64,000 nucleotides of DNA from Paenibacillus harenae (GTDB lineage Bacteria > Bacillota > Bacilli > Paenibacillales > Paenibacillaceae): positions 124,001 through 188,000 of the forward strand of contig NZ_JAUSST010000003.1 in the NCBI RefSeq assembly GCF_030812415.1, written 5' to 3'. The translations under genes were made by a program, and so were the position numbers. Below, one piece after another: positions 7,867 to 16,700 of the stretch. Within the stretch, counting starts at the first letter, position 1, and each line of letters begins with the position of its first letter. The notes under the pieces were generated by a model. The model was not told the origin of the DNA. It did not search any database and saw only the letters and a list, made by a program, of their open reading frames with translations.

Positions 7867-8640
7867 TTATTGAATGAGCTGCTTGCCGCGAGCTTCGTTG
7901 ATCCAAGAAGGGAACTCGTTCAGCAGCTTGTCGTAAAGCTCGTCGTCGCTCATTCGGTCCAGGCTTCTGACGTTGAAGAAGTTGGCGTTGTCGATGAAGC
8001 GGCCGGACAGGTTGTCCAACTTGCTTAGGAATGCGAACTGCTCGTTGCCGACGCCGACGAATTGGAAGAACAGGCCGAGCTCGGAGGCGAGGCGAATCAT
8101 TTCTTCCGTATCGGCGTCATCGAAGCAATTGCCGTCCGTTACGAAAATGACGTAGACCGGTACTTGATTACGGTAAGCCGACGCGTCGATTGTATAGTTC
8201 TGCTTGCCGCCAAGGCCGAAGAAAGAGCCGGTTTTGCCGCTCTTGCGAAGCGCCTTCGGGAAGTAGAAGTCAATGATGCGGCGAATGACGCCGGCATAGT
8301 TCGTGCCCGGCTCGAGGCTGTATTTTTTCGTGATTTCGCGGTCAACGAATTCAAAGAAGTTGTTCTTGGCGATCTCGCCCGCTGCGTGGTCGCGAACGCC
8401 GAACAGGAATACATCGGCCGCTTGATTGTCATCGAAGTTCATCGCTAGACCGAGCGTGCGCTCGCAAGTACGCTGCACGACTCCTTTGCGGAACAGCTCT
8501 GTCATAGAGCCGGATATGTCGAGTGCCAACGCTACGCGGGCTCGAACGCCGTTCAATCCTTTTTTCGTAAGAGAGATGGTAGCTTTCTTGGATAGGTCGA
8601 TCAGACTTTCTTCTGCGCGTTTCCTTAGATCGATACTCAT
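7867..8640 (-). CDS. VWA domain protein (TerF/TerY-like)
   Basis: 257 aa; GGGAGG before the ATG at 8640. A von Willebrand factor A domain with a full MIDAS: DISGSM (about residues 42-47), a Thr in EPGTNYAG and FVTDGN (about 170-175), so it should bind Mg2+ or Mn2+. The arrangement, with LRKRAEESLIDLSKKA at the N-terminus, matches the TerF-like VWA group linked to stress and tellurite-resistance clusters; no ter genes are adjacent. Cytoplasmic, with no signal peptide. Convergent with the preceding + strand genes. The role is inferred only to be ion-dependent protein binding. Confidence 0.85.
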   Translation of the reverse strand: MSIDLRKRAEESLIDLSKKATISLTKKGLNGVRARVALALDISGSMTELFRKGVVQRTCERTLGLAMNFDDNQAADVFLFGVRDHAAGEIAKNNFFEFVDREITKKYSLEPGTNYAGVIRRIIDFYFPKALRKSGKTGSFFGLGGKQNYTIDASAYRNQVPVYVIFVTDGNCFDDADTEEMIRLASELGLFFQFVGVGNEQFAFLSKLDNLSGRFIDNANFFNVRSLDRMSDDELYDKLLNEFPSWINEARGKQLIQ

Positions 8641-8759
8641 GTTTGTCCTCCCCTGGAACGATTTTAGTGCATCGTTACAGTACTACGATCAATAGGAGAT
8701 TAGGATGCAACAATATTGGCTTGGCGGCCTTCGATGCCCGCCACAAGCAAACAAACGAT

Positions 8760-9626
8760 CTAGCTGCGGCGCAGCGAAGAAGGCGACGTCTTCTTGTAAC
8801 GCTTAAACGTGCGGCTGAAATAATAGATGTCGCTGAAACCGGTGGCAGCCGCGATCTCGGAGACGGTAAGCGACGTATGGCGCAGCAGATGGTCGGCTTG
8901 ATTCAAGCGGGTAGCGGTCACGTATTCGGTGACGGTCTTGCCGCTCAGCTCCTTGAACAAGCGGCTGAAGTGGTAGCGGCTTAGGCCGGCCATGCCGGAG
9001 AGCTGCTCAACGGTCAGCGCTTCCTCGTAGTTGTTATCGATGTAGCTGAAGATCGGGGCGAAGCGCTCGATGTTCTTCAGTCGCTCGTCCGATTCGTTTT
9101 CGGACAGGACGGTGGCAACGTGGCTCCGCAGCAGCAGCGTTAGCAGCCGGTAAAGCTCGGACTTGATCGCGAGCTCGTAACCGAATTCACGATGCTCCAG
9201 CTCGTGAATAATGGCCAGCATGCAGGCCGATGCCTGCTTGTCGCTGCGTATATGGTTGTGCAGCAATAGTCTGTTCTGCAGCATCGGTGTAATGAACTTC
9301 GTCTCGGCATCGTCGACGGACTGGCTGTGCAGCAGCGAGACGTCGGCAATCAGCGCATAGTAGAACAAATGGTCGGTTAGGCTGACGCCGGAGTGCAGCT
9401 CATTGCTATTCACGACGATGAGGTCGCCTTCGGTGGCGTGAATGGCGGTCGATCCGCATTCGATGGATGCCTCTCCCGATACGATGTAGAGAAATTCCAA
9501 ATGCTCATGCCAGTGGTGCGGGAACAGTGTTTCGCCATTTTCGTGGAACGTATTTCGGTGCACCTTAATCGGAAAATGCGGGTTCGGCATGTCCATTGGC
9601 TCTCGCAGCGACTCCATAGATTCCAT
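8760..9626 (-). CDS. AraC-family transcriptional regulator with N-terminal cupin
   Basis: 288 aa from ATG 9626 (GTG 9629 is possible); GGGGAGGAG lies upstream, and longer in-frame starts have no ribosome site. An N-terminal cupin (HHWHEHLEFLYIVSGEASI, then EGDLIVVNSNELH) senses a ligand, probably a sugar. The C-terminal two-HTH AraC domain (LSGMAGLSRYHFSRLFKELSG and SEIAAATGFSDIYYFSRTFKRY) binds DNA. It is divergent from the dehydrogenase-epimerase cluster at 9796-12630 and probably controls it, an inference from position. Confidence 0.92.
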   Translation of the reverse strand: MESMESLREPMDMPNPHFPIKVHRNTFHENGETLFPHHWHEHLEFLYIVSGEASIECGSTAIHATEGDLIVVNSNELHSGVSLTDHLFYYALIADVSLLHSQSVDDAETKFITPMLQNRLLLHNHIRSDKQASACMLAIIHELEHREFGYELAIKSELYRLLTLLLRSHVATVLSENESDERLKNIERFAPIFSYIDNNYEEALTVEQLSGMAGLSRYHFSRLFKELSGKTVTEYVTATRLNQADHLLRHTSLTVSEIAAATGFSDIYYFSRTFKRYKKTSPSSLRRS

Positions 9627-9740
9627 CACGCTTCCCACTCCTCCCCATGTCATTAACCGCCATCTACACCTAGCAGCCATCGCAGCACGATTGTACAAAA
9701 AAACCGCACACGCTTTCATGGTTTAATATCGCATTTTCAT

Positions 9741-9746
9741 TATAAT
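9741..9746 (+). promoter_or_regulatory. -10 box for the sugar dehydrogenase operon
   Basis: A perfect TATAAT lies 50 nt before the ATG of the dehydrogenase gene. No good -35 is found at 17 nt, which fits a promoter needing an activator such as the divergent AraC protein. The 160-nt divergent interval holds no other clear feature. Confidence 0.5.
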
Positions 9747-9795
9747 ACGAAAGTGTATAGAGGAATATAGCGAAACCATAGAGGAGAGATTGGCA

Positions 9796-10854
9796 ATGAA
9801 AGCGGTCAAAATCGGAGTAATCGGAACAGGCTCTATCTCATCATGTCATCTTCAATCTTATCAAAATAATTCAAACGCCGAGCTTTATGCGGTATGCGAT
9901 CTGAACGAGGAGCGCGCACAGAAAGCTGCCGATAAATACGGCGCTTCCAAGGTATACACGGACTATCGCGAGCTGCTTGCCGATCCTGCAATCGAGGCGG
10001 TCAGCATCTGTACGTGGAACAATACGCATGCCGAGATCAGCATCGCAGCGCTTGAGGCCGGCAAGCATGTACTCGTCGAGAAGCCGCTCTGCCGTACAGT
10101 GGAGGACGCACTTCGCATACAGGAGGCAGTCGCCGCATCCGGCAGGCTGCTGCAGGTCGGCTTCGTCCGCCGCTACGACGCCAACGCGCAATTGCTGCGC
10201 TCGATGGTCGACAAAGGCGAGTTCGGCGAGCTTTATTACGCGAAAGCGACAACGATCAGACGGCTCGGCAATCCGGGCGGCTGGTTCGCGGACAAGGAAC
10301 GCTCGGGCGGAGGTCCGCTCATCGACATCGGCGTTCACGTCATTGACCTCTGCTGGTACATGATGGGCAGACCGAAGGCTGTTTCGGTTAGCGCCAATAC
10401 GTACCGGAAGCTCGGCAACCGCTCGAACGTGAAGAACTTGTCGTTCTACAAGGCGGCTGATTACGATCCGTCGCAGAACACGGTGGAAGACCTCGCGAAT
10501 GCGCTAATTCGCTTCGAGAACGGCGCTTCGCTGCTCGTCGACGTCAGCTTCACGCTGCATGCGAAGGACAATGAAGGCGCAGTTAAGCTGTATGGCGACA
10601 AAGGCGGCTTCGAGATCGATCCGGAGATGGTGATCGTCACGGAGAAGGAGGATACGATTCTGAACATTTATCCGCAGACCGATCATAAAGGCTTCGACTT
10701 CGAGGGTGCTTTCCAGAACGAAATCAATCATTTCATCGACTGCGTGCAGCAGGGCAATACGCCGATTAGTCCTGTCGAGGACGGTGTGGAAATTATGAAA
10801 ATATTGTGCGGCATTTACGAATCCGCAGCCAAAGGAGCTGAGGTTCGTCTATGA
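9796..10854 (+). CDS. Gfo/Idh/MocA family NAD(P)-dependent oxidoreductase
   Basis: 352 aa from ATG 9796, GAGGAG 9 nt upstream. The N-terminal Rossmann domain has IGVIGTGSISSCHL (GxGxxG type) and the EKPLC motif (about residue 94) with the catalytic Lys of the family; GGGPLIDIGVHVIDLCWY carries the conserved His/Asp active-site pair in the C-terminal domain. Such enzymes oxidise a hydroxyl group of inositols, sugars or sugar acids. The stop overlaps the next start (ATGA), so translation is coupled with a TIM-barrel epimerase, which argues for a sugar or inositol-type pathway. The exact substrate is unknown. Confidence 0.92.
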   Translation: MKAVKIGVIGTGSISSCHLQSYQNNSNAELYAVCDLNEERAQKAADKYGASKVYTDYRELLADPAIEAVSICTWNNTHAEISIAALEAGKHVLVEKPLCRTVEDALRIQEAVAASGRLLQVGFVRRYDANAQLLRSMVDKGEFGELYYAKATTIRRLGNPGGWFADKERSGGGPLIDIGVHVIDLCWYMMGRPKAVSVSANTYRKLGNRSNVKNLSFYKAADYDPSQNTVEDLANALIRFENGASLLVDVSFTLHAKDNEGAVKLYGDKGGFEIDPEMVIVTEKEDTILNIYPQTDHKGFDFEGAFQNEINHFIDCVQQGNTPISPVEDGVEIMKILCGIYESAAKGAEVRL

Positions 10855-11708
10855 AGCTTGGAATAAGTACTTATAGCTTGTATCAGGCGCTTCATTCCGG
10901 CTCGATGTCGGTTACGGATGTAATAGATTACAGCGCCGAGCTTGGCGCGGCGCATGTAGAGATCGTACCTCTCGGCTTCAACCTGTCGGAAAGCCCGGAG
11001 CTGATCGATACGATCCGGGGGCATGCGGAAGCGCGCGGCATCGAGTTGTCCAATTATGCGATCGGCGCGAACTTCGCCGATCTGAACGACGAGGCGTTCG
11101 CTGCCGAGGTGGAACGCGTGAAGCGCGAGGTCGATATCGCCGCCGCGCTTGGCGTGAAGCGGATGCGGCATGATGTTGCGTCGTCGACAGACGTCTCGAT
11201 CGGACACTTCCTTCAGCAGCTTCCTCGCCTGGCGGAAGCGTGCCGCCAAGTAGCCGACTACGCGGTGCAATACGGCATCACGACAAGCGTCGAGAATCAC
11301 GGCTACTTCATTCAGCATAGCGACCGCGTGAAGGCGCTCGTGCATGCGGTCGGTCGTCCGAACTTCAAGACGACGCTCGATATCGGCAACTTCCTATGCG
11401 TGGACGAGAATGCGATCGTTGCGGCAGCAAGCAATGCCGGTCTTGCCTCGATGGTGCATGTGAAAGACTTCTATTATCGTCCGGCTGCCTATGCAGCTGG
11501 CGAAGGCTGGTTCGGCACATCCGGCGGCAATTGGCTGCGCGGCGCCATCGTCGGTCACGGCGATATCGATATCCCGCAAGCGCTTCGGAAGGTGAAGGAA
11601 GCGGGTTATGACGAATATATATCTATTGAGTTCGAAGGCATGGAAGAGTGCAGACTCGGCACGAGACTCGGCTTCGAATACGTAAAGCGCAAATGGAACG
11701 AGCTATAA
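10851..11708 (+). CDS. Sugar phosphate isomerase/epimerase (AP-endonuclease-2-type TIM barrel)
   Basis: 285 aa, overlapping the dehydrogenase by 4 nt. The Xylose isomerase-like TIM barrel shows KLGISTYSLYQAL at strand 1, a metal-site Glu in VENHGYF (about residue 147), KTTLDIGNF, SMVHVKDFY (His/Asp ligands) and YDEYISIEFEG at the last strand. Metal-dependent isomerisation or dehydration of a keto-sugar, like IolE or IolI, is expected. It is the second gene of a three-gene operon. Confidence 0.88.
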   Translation: MKLGISTYSLYQALHSGSMSVTDVIDYSAELGAAHVEIVPLGFNLSESPELIDTIRGHAEARGIELSNYAIGANFADLNDEAFAAEVERVKREVDIAAALGVKRMRHDVASSTDVSIGHFLQQLPRLAEACRQVADYAVQYGITTSVENHGYFIQHSDRVKALVHAVGRPNFKTTLDIGNFLCVDENAIVAAASNAGLASMVHVKDFYYRPAAYAAGEGWFGTSGGNWLRGAIVGHGDIDIPQALRKVKEAGYDEYISIEFEGMEECRLGTRLGFEYVKRKWNEL

Positions 11709-11736
11709 GTCAATTCAATCGCGGGGAGGAACTATT

Positions 11737-12630
11737 GTGACAGCACCAATCATAACGAATAAGATCGGCGTTATCGTGGACAGTTTCCAGCTAGGCGTCA
11801 AGGAAGGTTTGCTGAAGGCGAAGCTGGTTGGCGCTGACGGCGTCCAGATGTATGCCGTATCGGGCGAGCTTGACCCGGCTAATCTATCGCCTGCTGCGAG
11901 ACGGGAATGGCGAGCTTATATCGATTCGCTTGGCCTTGATGTATCGGCATTAGTCGGCGATCTTGGCGGTCACGGCTTCCAAGACCCGGCGGCGAATCCG
12001 GCAAAGATCGAGAAGTCGAAACGCATTATGGAGCTGGCGCTGGAACTTGGCACGAACATCGTTACGACTCATATCGGCATCGTTCCAAGCGACCCGAACA
12101 GCCGCATCTACGAAACGATGCATAAGGCTTGCCTAGAGCTGAGCGAGTATGCAAACAGCATGAAGAGCCATTTTGCCATCGAGACAGGTCCTGAAACGGC
12201 GGCGCATCTGAAGTCTTTCCTCGATAGTCTCGGCTCCAAGGGCGTTGCGGTAAACTTCGATCCGGCCAACATGGTCATGGTGACGGGCGATGATCCCGTG
12301 CAGGGCGTTTATACGCTTGGCGACTATATCGTGCATACCCATGCGAAGGACGGCGTGAAGCTCGGAGATATCGATCCGCGCGATGTGTATGGACAATTCG
12401 GCTACGAGAAGGAGCTGAATCACGAAGAGATTGCCATTATGGCCGAGTCAGGCGCCTCGTTCCGCGAAGTGCCGCTTGGAGAAGGCGACGTGAATTGGGA
12501 CGATTATTTGAGTGCGCTGCAAGACATTGGTTATGGCGGGTACCTAACGATTGAACGCGAGGTTGGTACGAATCCGGAGGCGGACATTACCAAAGCTGTA
12601 CAGTTTCTGAAGCGCTATAGAGCGAATTAA
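11737..12630 (+). CDS. Sugar phosphate isomerase/epimerase, second paralogue
   Basis: 297 aa, GTG start after GGGAGGA. TIM barrel of the same superfamily but different from the upstream gene: GVIVDSFQLGVKEGL, NIVTTHIGIVPSDP, a Glu in FAIETGPETAAHL, VNFDPANMVM, VHTHAKDGVKL and GGYLTIEREVG. The last four give the usual Glu-Asp-His-Glu metal site. Resembles IolE/hydroxypyruvate-isomerase-like enzymes. It closes the operon, followed by a terminator. Two epimerases and a dehydrogenase, with no kinase or transporter, suggest the uptake genes lie elsewhere. Confidence 0.88.
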   Translation: MTAPIITNKIGVIVDSFQLGVKEGLLKAKLVGADGVQMYAVSGELDPANLSPAARREWRAYIDSLGLDVSALVGDLGGHGFQDPAANPAKIEKSKRIMELALELGTNIVTTHIGIVPSDPNSRIYETMHKACLELSEYANSMKSHFAIETGPETAAHLKSFLDSLGSKGVAVNFDPANMVMVTGDDPVQGVYTLGDYIVHTHAKDGVKLGDIDPRDVYGQFGYEKELNHEEIAIMAESGASFREVPLGEGDVNWDDYLSALQDIGYGGYLTIEREVGTNPEADITKAVQFLKRYRAN

Positions 12631-12640
12631 AGTTTGCAAT

Positions 12641-12685
12641 AAGGTGTTCGGTAGGCCTACTAGGCCCGCTGAGCATCTTTTTTTT
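12641..12685 (+). terminator. Rho-independent terminator of the sugar operon
   Basis: A 17-bp stem with several G-U pairs (12641-12657 with 12663-12679) and a 5-nt loop, followed by eight T. It lies 10 nt after the last epimerase gene. Confidence 0.9.
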
Positions 12686-12860
12686 GCTAAAAGGGTATTG
12701 ATAGATGCCGAGTGTCCACTTTAAGATAGGATAGAATGTCAAGCTAGCGGAGCTGCTGCAGGCGGTCAAATAAGCCGTCCTCCTACCTGTCGCTGGTATG
12801 GAATGTTATTTTTCGGCGATAATTCTCTGTATGGGTATAGGAATAAGGTGGACTTAGCGG

Positions 12861-12866
12861 TATAAT
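12861..12866 (+). promoter_or_regulatory. -10 box upstream of ppaC
   Basis: TATAAT occurs 88 nt before the ppaC start; no consensus -35 is seen. The remaining 12686-12954 interval holds nothing else I can name, so the long leader is unexplained. Confidence 0.4.
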
Positions 12867-12954
12867 ATTTCTTAAATGCTAACAAGGTCGGGTAACGGCT
12901 CTCATTGCGAGGGGCGTCAGTCCGGCCTAATAAAATGATTAAGGAGTATTCGAA

Positions 12955-13887
12955 ATGACTAAAACGCTAATTTTCGGGCACAAAAACCCGGACACCGACA
13001 CAATCACCTCGGCGATCGCTTACGCGGAGCTGAAAGCAAAATTAGGCAAAGACGTAGAAGCAATTCGCCTTGGCGAAGTTAACGGTGAAACGCAATACGC
13101 TCTAAACTACTTCGGTATCGAAGCGCCGCGCCTCGTTGAGAACGTTGCTGACGAAGCGAAGGAAGTTATCCTGGTCGACCATAACGAGCGCCAACAAAGC
13201 GCGAATGACATTGATAAAGTACGTGTCGTAGAAGTTATCGATCACCACCGTATCGCCAACTTTGAGACAAGCGCTCCGCTTTATTTCCGCGCTGAGCCTG
13301 TTGGCTGCACGGCTACAATCCTGAACAAACTGTACAAAGAGAACGGCGTAGCGATCCGCAAGGAAATCGCAGGCCTAATGCTTTCCGCTATCGTATCGGA
13401 CTCCCTGTTGTTCAAGTCGCCGACTTGCACGGGCGAGGACGTTGCGGCAGCTAACGAATTGGCGGCAATCGCTGGCGTTGACCCGCAAGTTTACGGTCTT
13501 GCAATGTTGAAAGCCGGCGCTGACCTGAGCGACAAGTCGGTTGCGCAATTGATCTCCCTGGACGCGAAAGAATTCGCAATGGGCAGCTACAAAGTCGAGA
13601 TCGCGCAAGTGAACGCGGTTGACGTGAACGACGTGTTGTCGAAACAAGCGGAAGTTGAAGCGGCTCTGAACGACATTATCGCGGCAAAAGGTCTTGACCT
13701 GTTCGTGTTCGTCGTAACGGACATTCTTAACAACGATTCCGTAGCGCTTGCGCTCGGCAACAAAGCAAACGCGGTTGAGAAAGCTTACAACGTAACGCTT
13801 GCCGATAACAAAGCCGTGCTTAAAGGCGTTGTGTCCCGCAAATCGCAAATCGTACCAGTATTGACAGAGACGCTTAGCAACCTGTAA
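12955..13887 (+). CDS. ppaC: Manganese-dependent inorganic pyrophosphatase
   Basis: 310 aa, the usual family length; AAGGAG upstream. Hydrolyses pyrophosphate to drive biosynthesis in the cytosol. DHH-superfamily metal ligands are visible in order: [10 protein letters not shown] (His9, Asp13, Asp15), LVDHNE (Asp75), VIDHHR (His97-98) and [10 protein letters not shown] (Asp149). The C-terminal DHHA2 domain has [14 protein letters not shown] with the Arg-Lys substrate-binding pair. No CBS insert, so the non-regulated type. Codon use is strongly biased, in keeping with high expression. Monocistronic with its own terminator. Confidence 0.97.
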   Translation: MTKTLIFGHKNPDTDTITSAIAYAELKAKLGKDVEAIRLGEVNGETQYALNYFGIEAPRLVENVADEAKEVILVDHNERQQSANDIDKVRVVEVIDHHRIANFETSAPLYFRAEPVGCTATILNKLYKENGVAIRKEIAGLMLSAIVSDSLLFKSPTCTGEDVAAANELAAIAGVDPQVYGLAMLKAGADLSDKSVAQLISLDAKEFAMGSYKVEIAQVNAVDVNDVLSKQAEVEAALNDIIAAKGLDLFVFVVTDILNNDSVALALGNKANAVEKAYNVTLADNKAVLKGVVSRKSQIVPVLTETLSNL

Positions 13888-13901
13888 TCGTTTCGTTTAG
13901 C

Positions 13902-13944
13902 GGCAGTCCGATGCTTGCTTGGCAAGCGTTGGGCTGCCTTTCTT
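13902..13944 (+). terminator. Rho-independent terminator of ppaC
   Basis: A 17-bp stem (13902-13918 with 13922-13938, some G-U pairs) with a tiny loop, followed by TTTCTT. Confidence 0.85.
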
Positions 13945-13973
13945 GATATGATACACACCTAGGAGTGGATGAG

Positions 13974-14285
13974 ATGTTCGAGGTTACGGAATATAGCGTT
14001 GAGGTAATGAAGGATCCGTTCGGTATTTTGACAGGGCAGCGTTATGAGTTCATGCTTGATCTGGATATCGACGAGGAGGACGAGCTGTATTCGCAGGAAG
14101 GCATTAGCCTCCGAGTGATTTACGTGGTTGACGGCGAGCAGTCGCGTATTGCGAAATACGAGTTTCTGACGCGTTCGTCGAATTCGTACGTGGACTTCGA
14201 ATTGGAAGAGGACGAGCATGCTTGGGTGCTGGCCTATTGCAAGGAATGCTTGGAGAGCCCGGGCCAAGAGCAACAAAAGCAATAG
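13974..14285 (+). CDS. DUF6509-like acidic protein
   Basis: 103 aa from ATG 13974, AGGAG 8 nt upstream. Very acidic small cytoplasmic protein starting FEVTEYSVEVMKDPFGILTGQRYEF, a pattern seen in a conserved family of spore-forming Firmicutes (DUF6509, from memory). Contains DLDIDEEDELY and FELEEDEHAWVLAYC. Function unknown. Followed by a terminator, so it is a single gene. Confidence 0.7.
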   Translation: MFEVTEYSVEVMKDPFGILTGQRYEFMLDLDIDEEDELYSQEGISLRVIYVVDGEQSRIAKYEFLTRSSNSYVDFELEEDEHAWVLAYCKECLESPGQEQQKQ

Positions 14286-14312
14286 GATTGCAGTAGGAAA
14301 GTGTAGGATGTG

Positions 14313-14356
14313 CGTTTCATTGGCTGCATTTCAGGCGGCTGATGGGACGTTTTTTT
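14313..14356 (+). terminator. Rho-independent terminator
   Basis: A 15-bp stem (14313-14327 with 14335-14349), largely with G-U wobble pairs, followed by TTTTTTT. Confidence 0.85.
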
Positions 14357-14482
14357 GTGCTTTTTTAGAGGAATCGCATTGGCATTGGAGAATCATTCTA
14401 GTAGCGCTAGATCAGAGAATGGAAGTTGACGATGATGCAGGCAACCATGCGCAACTTTAAGCAAGGCAGGAGAGAAGCGGTT

Positions 14483-15451
14483 ATGGACAACGGCATTAAG
14501 CATAAGGTGACGAAGGAGCAGTTGTCGCTCTTGATGGAGCAGACTTTCGGCGTTGCCGCTTTGGAAGCGGAGGAGCTGTCGGATGGCTGGGCCAATACGG
14601 CCTATAGGGTTGAGCTGTCGGACGGAAAAACGGTTATCGTGAAGGTAGCGCCGCAGGCGAGCGTGAAGATGATGAGCTATGAGAAGGGCTTGATGAAGAC
14701 CGAAGTCGACACCCTCAGACGAATGAAGGAGATGGGGGGCATTCCCGTGCCCACGGTTCTTGCTTATGCTGCGGATGACGGCAACTTGGGCAGTGAATAT
14801 TTTATAATGGAAAAGCTGGAAGGCACTCCGTATAACAAGGTGAAGGATAGCTTGTCAGAGGCGGAACGTTATAGGATCGAATTCGAGCTTGGCGTATACA
14901 ATCGGCGGATTAACGAACTGGTGGGCGAGCGTTTCGGCTTATATGCGGATAGTGATGACGAACAGGGAAATGGCGGGTCATGGAGGGAAACGTTCCATAA
15001 GCTGATTCTCTCCGTGCTGGAGGACGGACGTGCCGCGGACGTGGCCTTGCCGGTTGACTATGACACGATTGAACATGAAGTCGCTGCCCGTTTGGATTGT
15101 CTGGATGAGGTTACCGTGCCGCGCCTAGTCCACTGGGATCTGTGGGATGGCAATGTGTTCGTTGAGGACGGGCGAATTACTGGAATTATTGATTTTGAAC
15201 GGGCACTATGGGGCGACCCGCTGATGGAGGTTTATTTTGGCCGCTTCAATCATTCTACCGGGTTCCTGCAAGGGTATGGGATAGGGGAACTAACAAGTGC
15301 CGAGAAGAACCGGAAAGCCCTATACAGCTTATACTTGGATCTCATCCTGGCAATCGAATGCGCTTACCGCCTATATGAGGACGGAGGTCATATCGCTTGG
15401 ACGAGAGACAACTTGGCACAGGGCTGGCAGCAATTTTTGCAGCAGGCGTAA
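14483..15451 (+). CDS. Aminoglycoside-phosphotransferase-family kinase
   Basis: 322 aa from ATG 14483 (AGGAG upstream). Protein-kinase-like fold: GWANTAYRVELSDGKTVIVKVAP gives the nucleotide loop and the ATP Lys, HWDLWDGNVFVEDG is the Brenner/catalytic loop (Asp about 229, Asn about 234), and GIIDFERALWGDPLMEV is the metal-binding DFE segment. Such kinases phosphorylate antibiotics, choline, homoserine or sugars, so drug inactivation is only one option. Followed 29 nt later by an SRPBCC gene on the same strand. Confidence 0.88.
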   Translation: MDNGIKHKVTKEQLSLLMEQTFGVAALEAEELSDGWANTAYRVELSDGKTVIVKVAPQASVKMMSYEKGLMKTEVDTLRRMKEMGGIPVPTVLAYAADDGNLGSEYFIMEKLEGTPYNKVKDSLSEAERYRIEFELGVYNRRINELVGERFGLYADSDDEQGNGGSWRETFHKLILSVLEDGRAADVALPVDYDTIEHEVAARLDCLDEVTVPRLVHWDLWDGNVFVEDGRITGIIDFERALWGDPLMEVYFGRFNHSTGFLQGYGIGELTSAEKNRKALYSLYLDLILAIECAYRLYEDGGHIAWTRDNLAQGWQQFLQQA

Positions 15452-15480
15452 GGATGAATTCGGGAGAGGAGAGATGTCGC

Positions 15481-15975
15481 ATGTTAGCTGTCATTCAGAA
15501 AGCCGAAGTCGGTTACACGGCTAGATTCGAGCGATACTGGAAGCATTCCACGGAGGAGGTATGGTCTTGGCTGACGGATAACGATAAGCTGGCCGTATGG
15601 TTCTCCGAGCTGCGGGTAGACGAGCTCCGGCAGGGCGGGCTGATCAAGTTCGATATGCAAGACGGAACCTTCGAAGAGATGATCATTACGGAGCTGCAGC
15701 CTGGCTCCGTGCTTGAGTATACGTGGGACAAGGATCGCGTTCGCTTCGAGCTGTATAAGGACGATGCTGACGGCAGCAAATTGGTCTTCATCGAGAAAAT
15801 AACGGAAGTGACGGGGCATACGCCTCGAGATATTGCCGGTTGGGACGTCTGCTTGGATGCGATCGGCATGCTGATGGACGGCGAAGGCGATGCCGTAACG
15901 CCTGATTCCCGCAAAGGCATGTGGGAAAGCAAGTATGAGCAGTACGTTCGAATATTCGCAGAGCTTGCGAATTGA
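15481..15975 (+). CDS. SRPBCC (AHSA1/CalC-type) protein
   Basis: 164 aa from ATG 15481, preceded by GAGAGGAGAG. The START-like helix-grip fold is shown by ARFERYWKHSTEEVWSWLTDNDKLAVWFSELR, then GLIKFDMQDGTFEEMIITELQPGSVLEYTWD, then GSKLVFIEKI. Members bind hydrophobic ligands or act as Hsp90 co-chaperone-like proteins. Probably co-transcribed with the kinase upstream. The ligand is unknown. Confidence 0.85.
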   Translation: MLAVIQKAEVGYTARFERYWKHSTEEVWSWLTDNDKLAVWFSELRVDELRQGGLIKFDMQDGTFEEMIITELQPGSVLEYTWDKDRVRFELYKDDADGSKLVFIEKITEVTGHTPRDIAGWDVCLDAIGMLMDGEGDAVTPDSRKGMWESKYEQYVRIFAELAN

Positions 15976-16147
15976 TGCGGCGAGCGGATAGATCGTAAGG
16001 ACGGGAATGAGGGGCATATGGGGAGCGGGCTGTGCTTGCTCCTTGTAGGCCCTTTGTTTGTGCTCAACTGCATTTTCGTACGCCTCAAAGAACGTATAGT
16101 GAGGAAAAGAGGAGGATGGAGGACGAAGCTCGATCCTACTTTTTATA

Positions 16148-16381
16148 CCTTTATCGCACTCTCCCCTTAGATCAGGCTGAGCAATCAGTCTAAGCTTATC
16201 TATCTGGGCCTTTATCGAACTCTCCCCTTAGCTCAGGCGGAGCTCTCAGTCTAATCTTATCTTTCTGGGCCTTTAACGCACTCTCCCCTTAGCTCAGGCT
16301 GAGCACTCAGTCTAATCTTATCTTTCTGAGCCTTTATCGCACTCTCCCCTTAGCTCAGACTGCTCCCAGCTCAATCTTGTC
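16148..16381. repeat. 61-bp tandem repeat array (about four copies)
   Basis: Copies begin at 16148, 16209, 16270 and 16331 with an exact 61-bp period; each starts CCTTTATCGCACTCTCCCC (copies 2 and 3 differ by single bases). The last copy decays after about 40 bp. Each unit contains a small GCTCAG-G-CTGAGC palindrome. The period is not a multiple of three and no gene crosses it, so it is non-coding. It occupies part of the 725-nt gap between the SRPBCC gene and rocD. Confidence 0.92.
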
Positions 16382-16416
16382 ATACTCTCCAGACTTTACC
16401 TCTCGTAACGGAATAT

Positions 16417-16444
16417 CTGAGCAGAAGGGAGAGTGCGATAAAGG
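16417..16444. repeat. Inverted copy of the 61-bp repeat head
   Basis: The reverse complement of this 28-nt stretch matches the first 28 nt of the array unit except for about three bases, so copy 4 (16331-16358) and this element can fold into a long hairpin with a loop of about 58 nt. Confidence 0.85.
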
Positions 16445-16491
16445 AGAAAAAAGGCTAACCCCCGTATTCGCATCAGCTCCCATCGCTGGGA

Positions 16492-16510
16492 TTAACGGGA
16501 GCTCCTATTA
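16492..16510. repeat. Member of the AACGGGAG palindromic intergenic repeat family
   Basis: TTAACGGGAGCTCCTATTA is a near-perfect palindrome around AGCT and shares TTAACGGGAG with elements at 28547-28683 and 53837-54023. A further TACTCCCGCTG lies at about 16528-16538. The remaining gap up to rocD (16511-16700) shows no clear promoter; no sigma-54 type -24/-12 site was found. Confidence 0.6.
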
Positions 16511-16700
16511 TCTCGTTAGAATAGTTTACTCCCGCTGAAAATTACGGTAGTTTTTTCGGAAATTTATTAGCTGTTAGCTGGCGTCAAGCGAGTTGTTGCG
16601 TTGGTTATGAGATCATAAGCGAGGGAAGTGGAGTTTTGCTCATTTGTAAACGAATCGGCGCATAAAATGTCACTACAGGGACGGCAAAGGAGAGTGGGAG

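Noticed and set aside
8139..8448. Long antisense frames opposite the VWA gene
   Set aside because: Low-complexity Arg/Ala/Ser-rich shadows produced by codon bias on the coding strand; no ribosome site.
7867..8640. Tellurite-resistance operon
   Set aside because: Only a VWA domain of TerF/TerY type is present; no TerD, TerC or TerB genes lie nearby.
16560..16700. Sigma-54 promoter of rocD
   Set aside because: No GG-N10-GC with TGGCAC/TTGCA context was found; near matches have wrong spacing.
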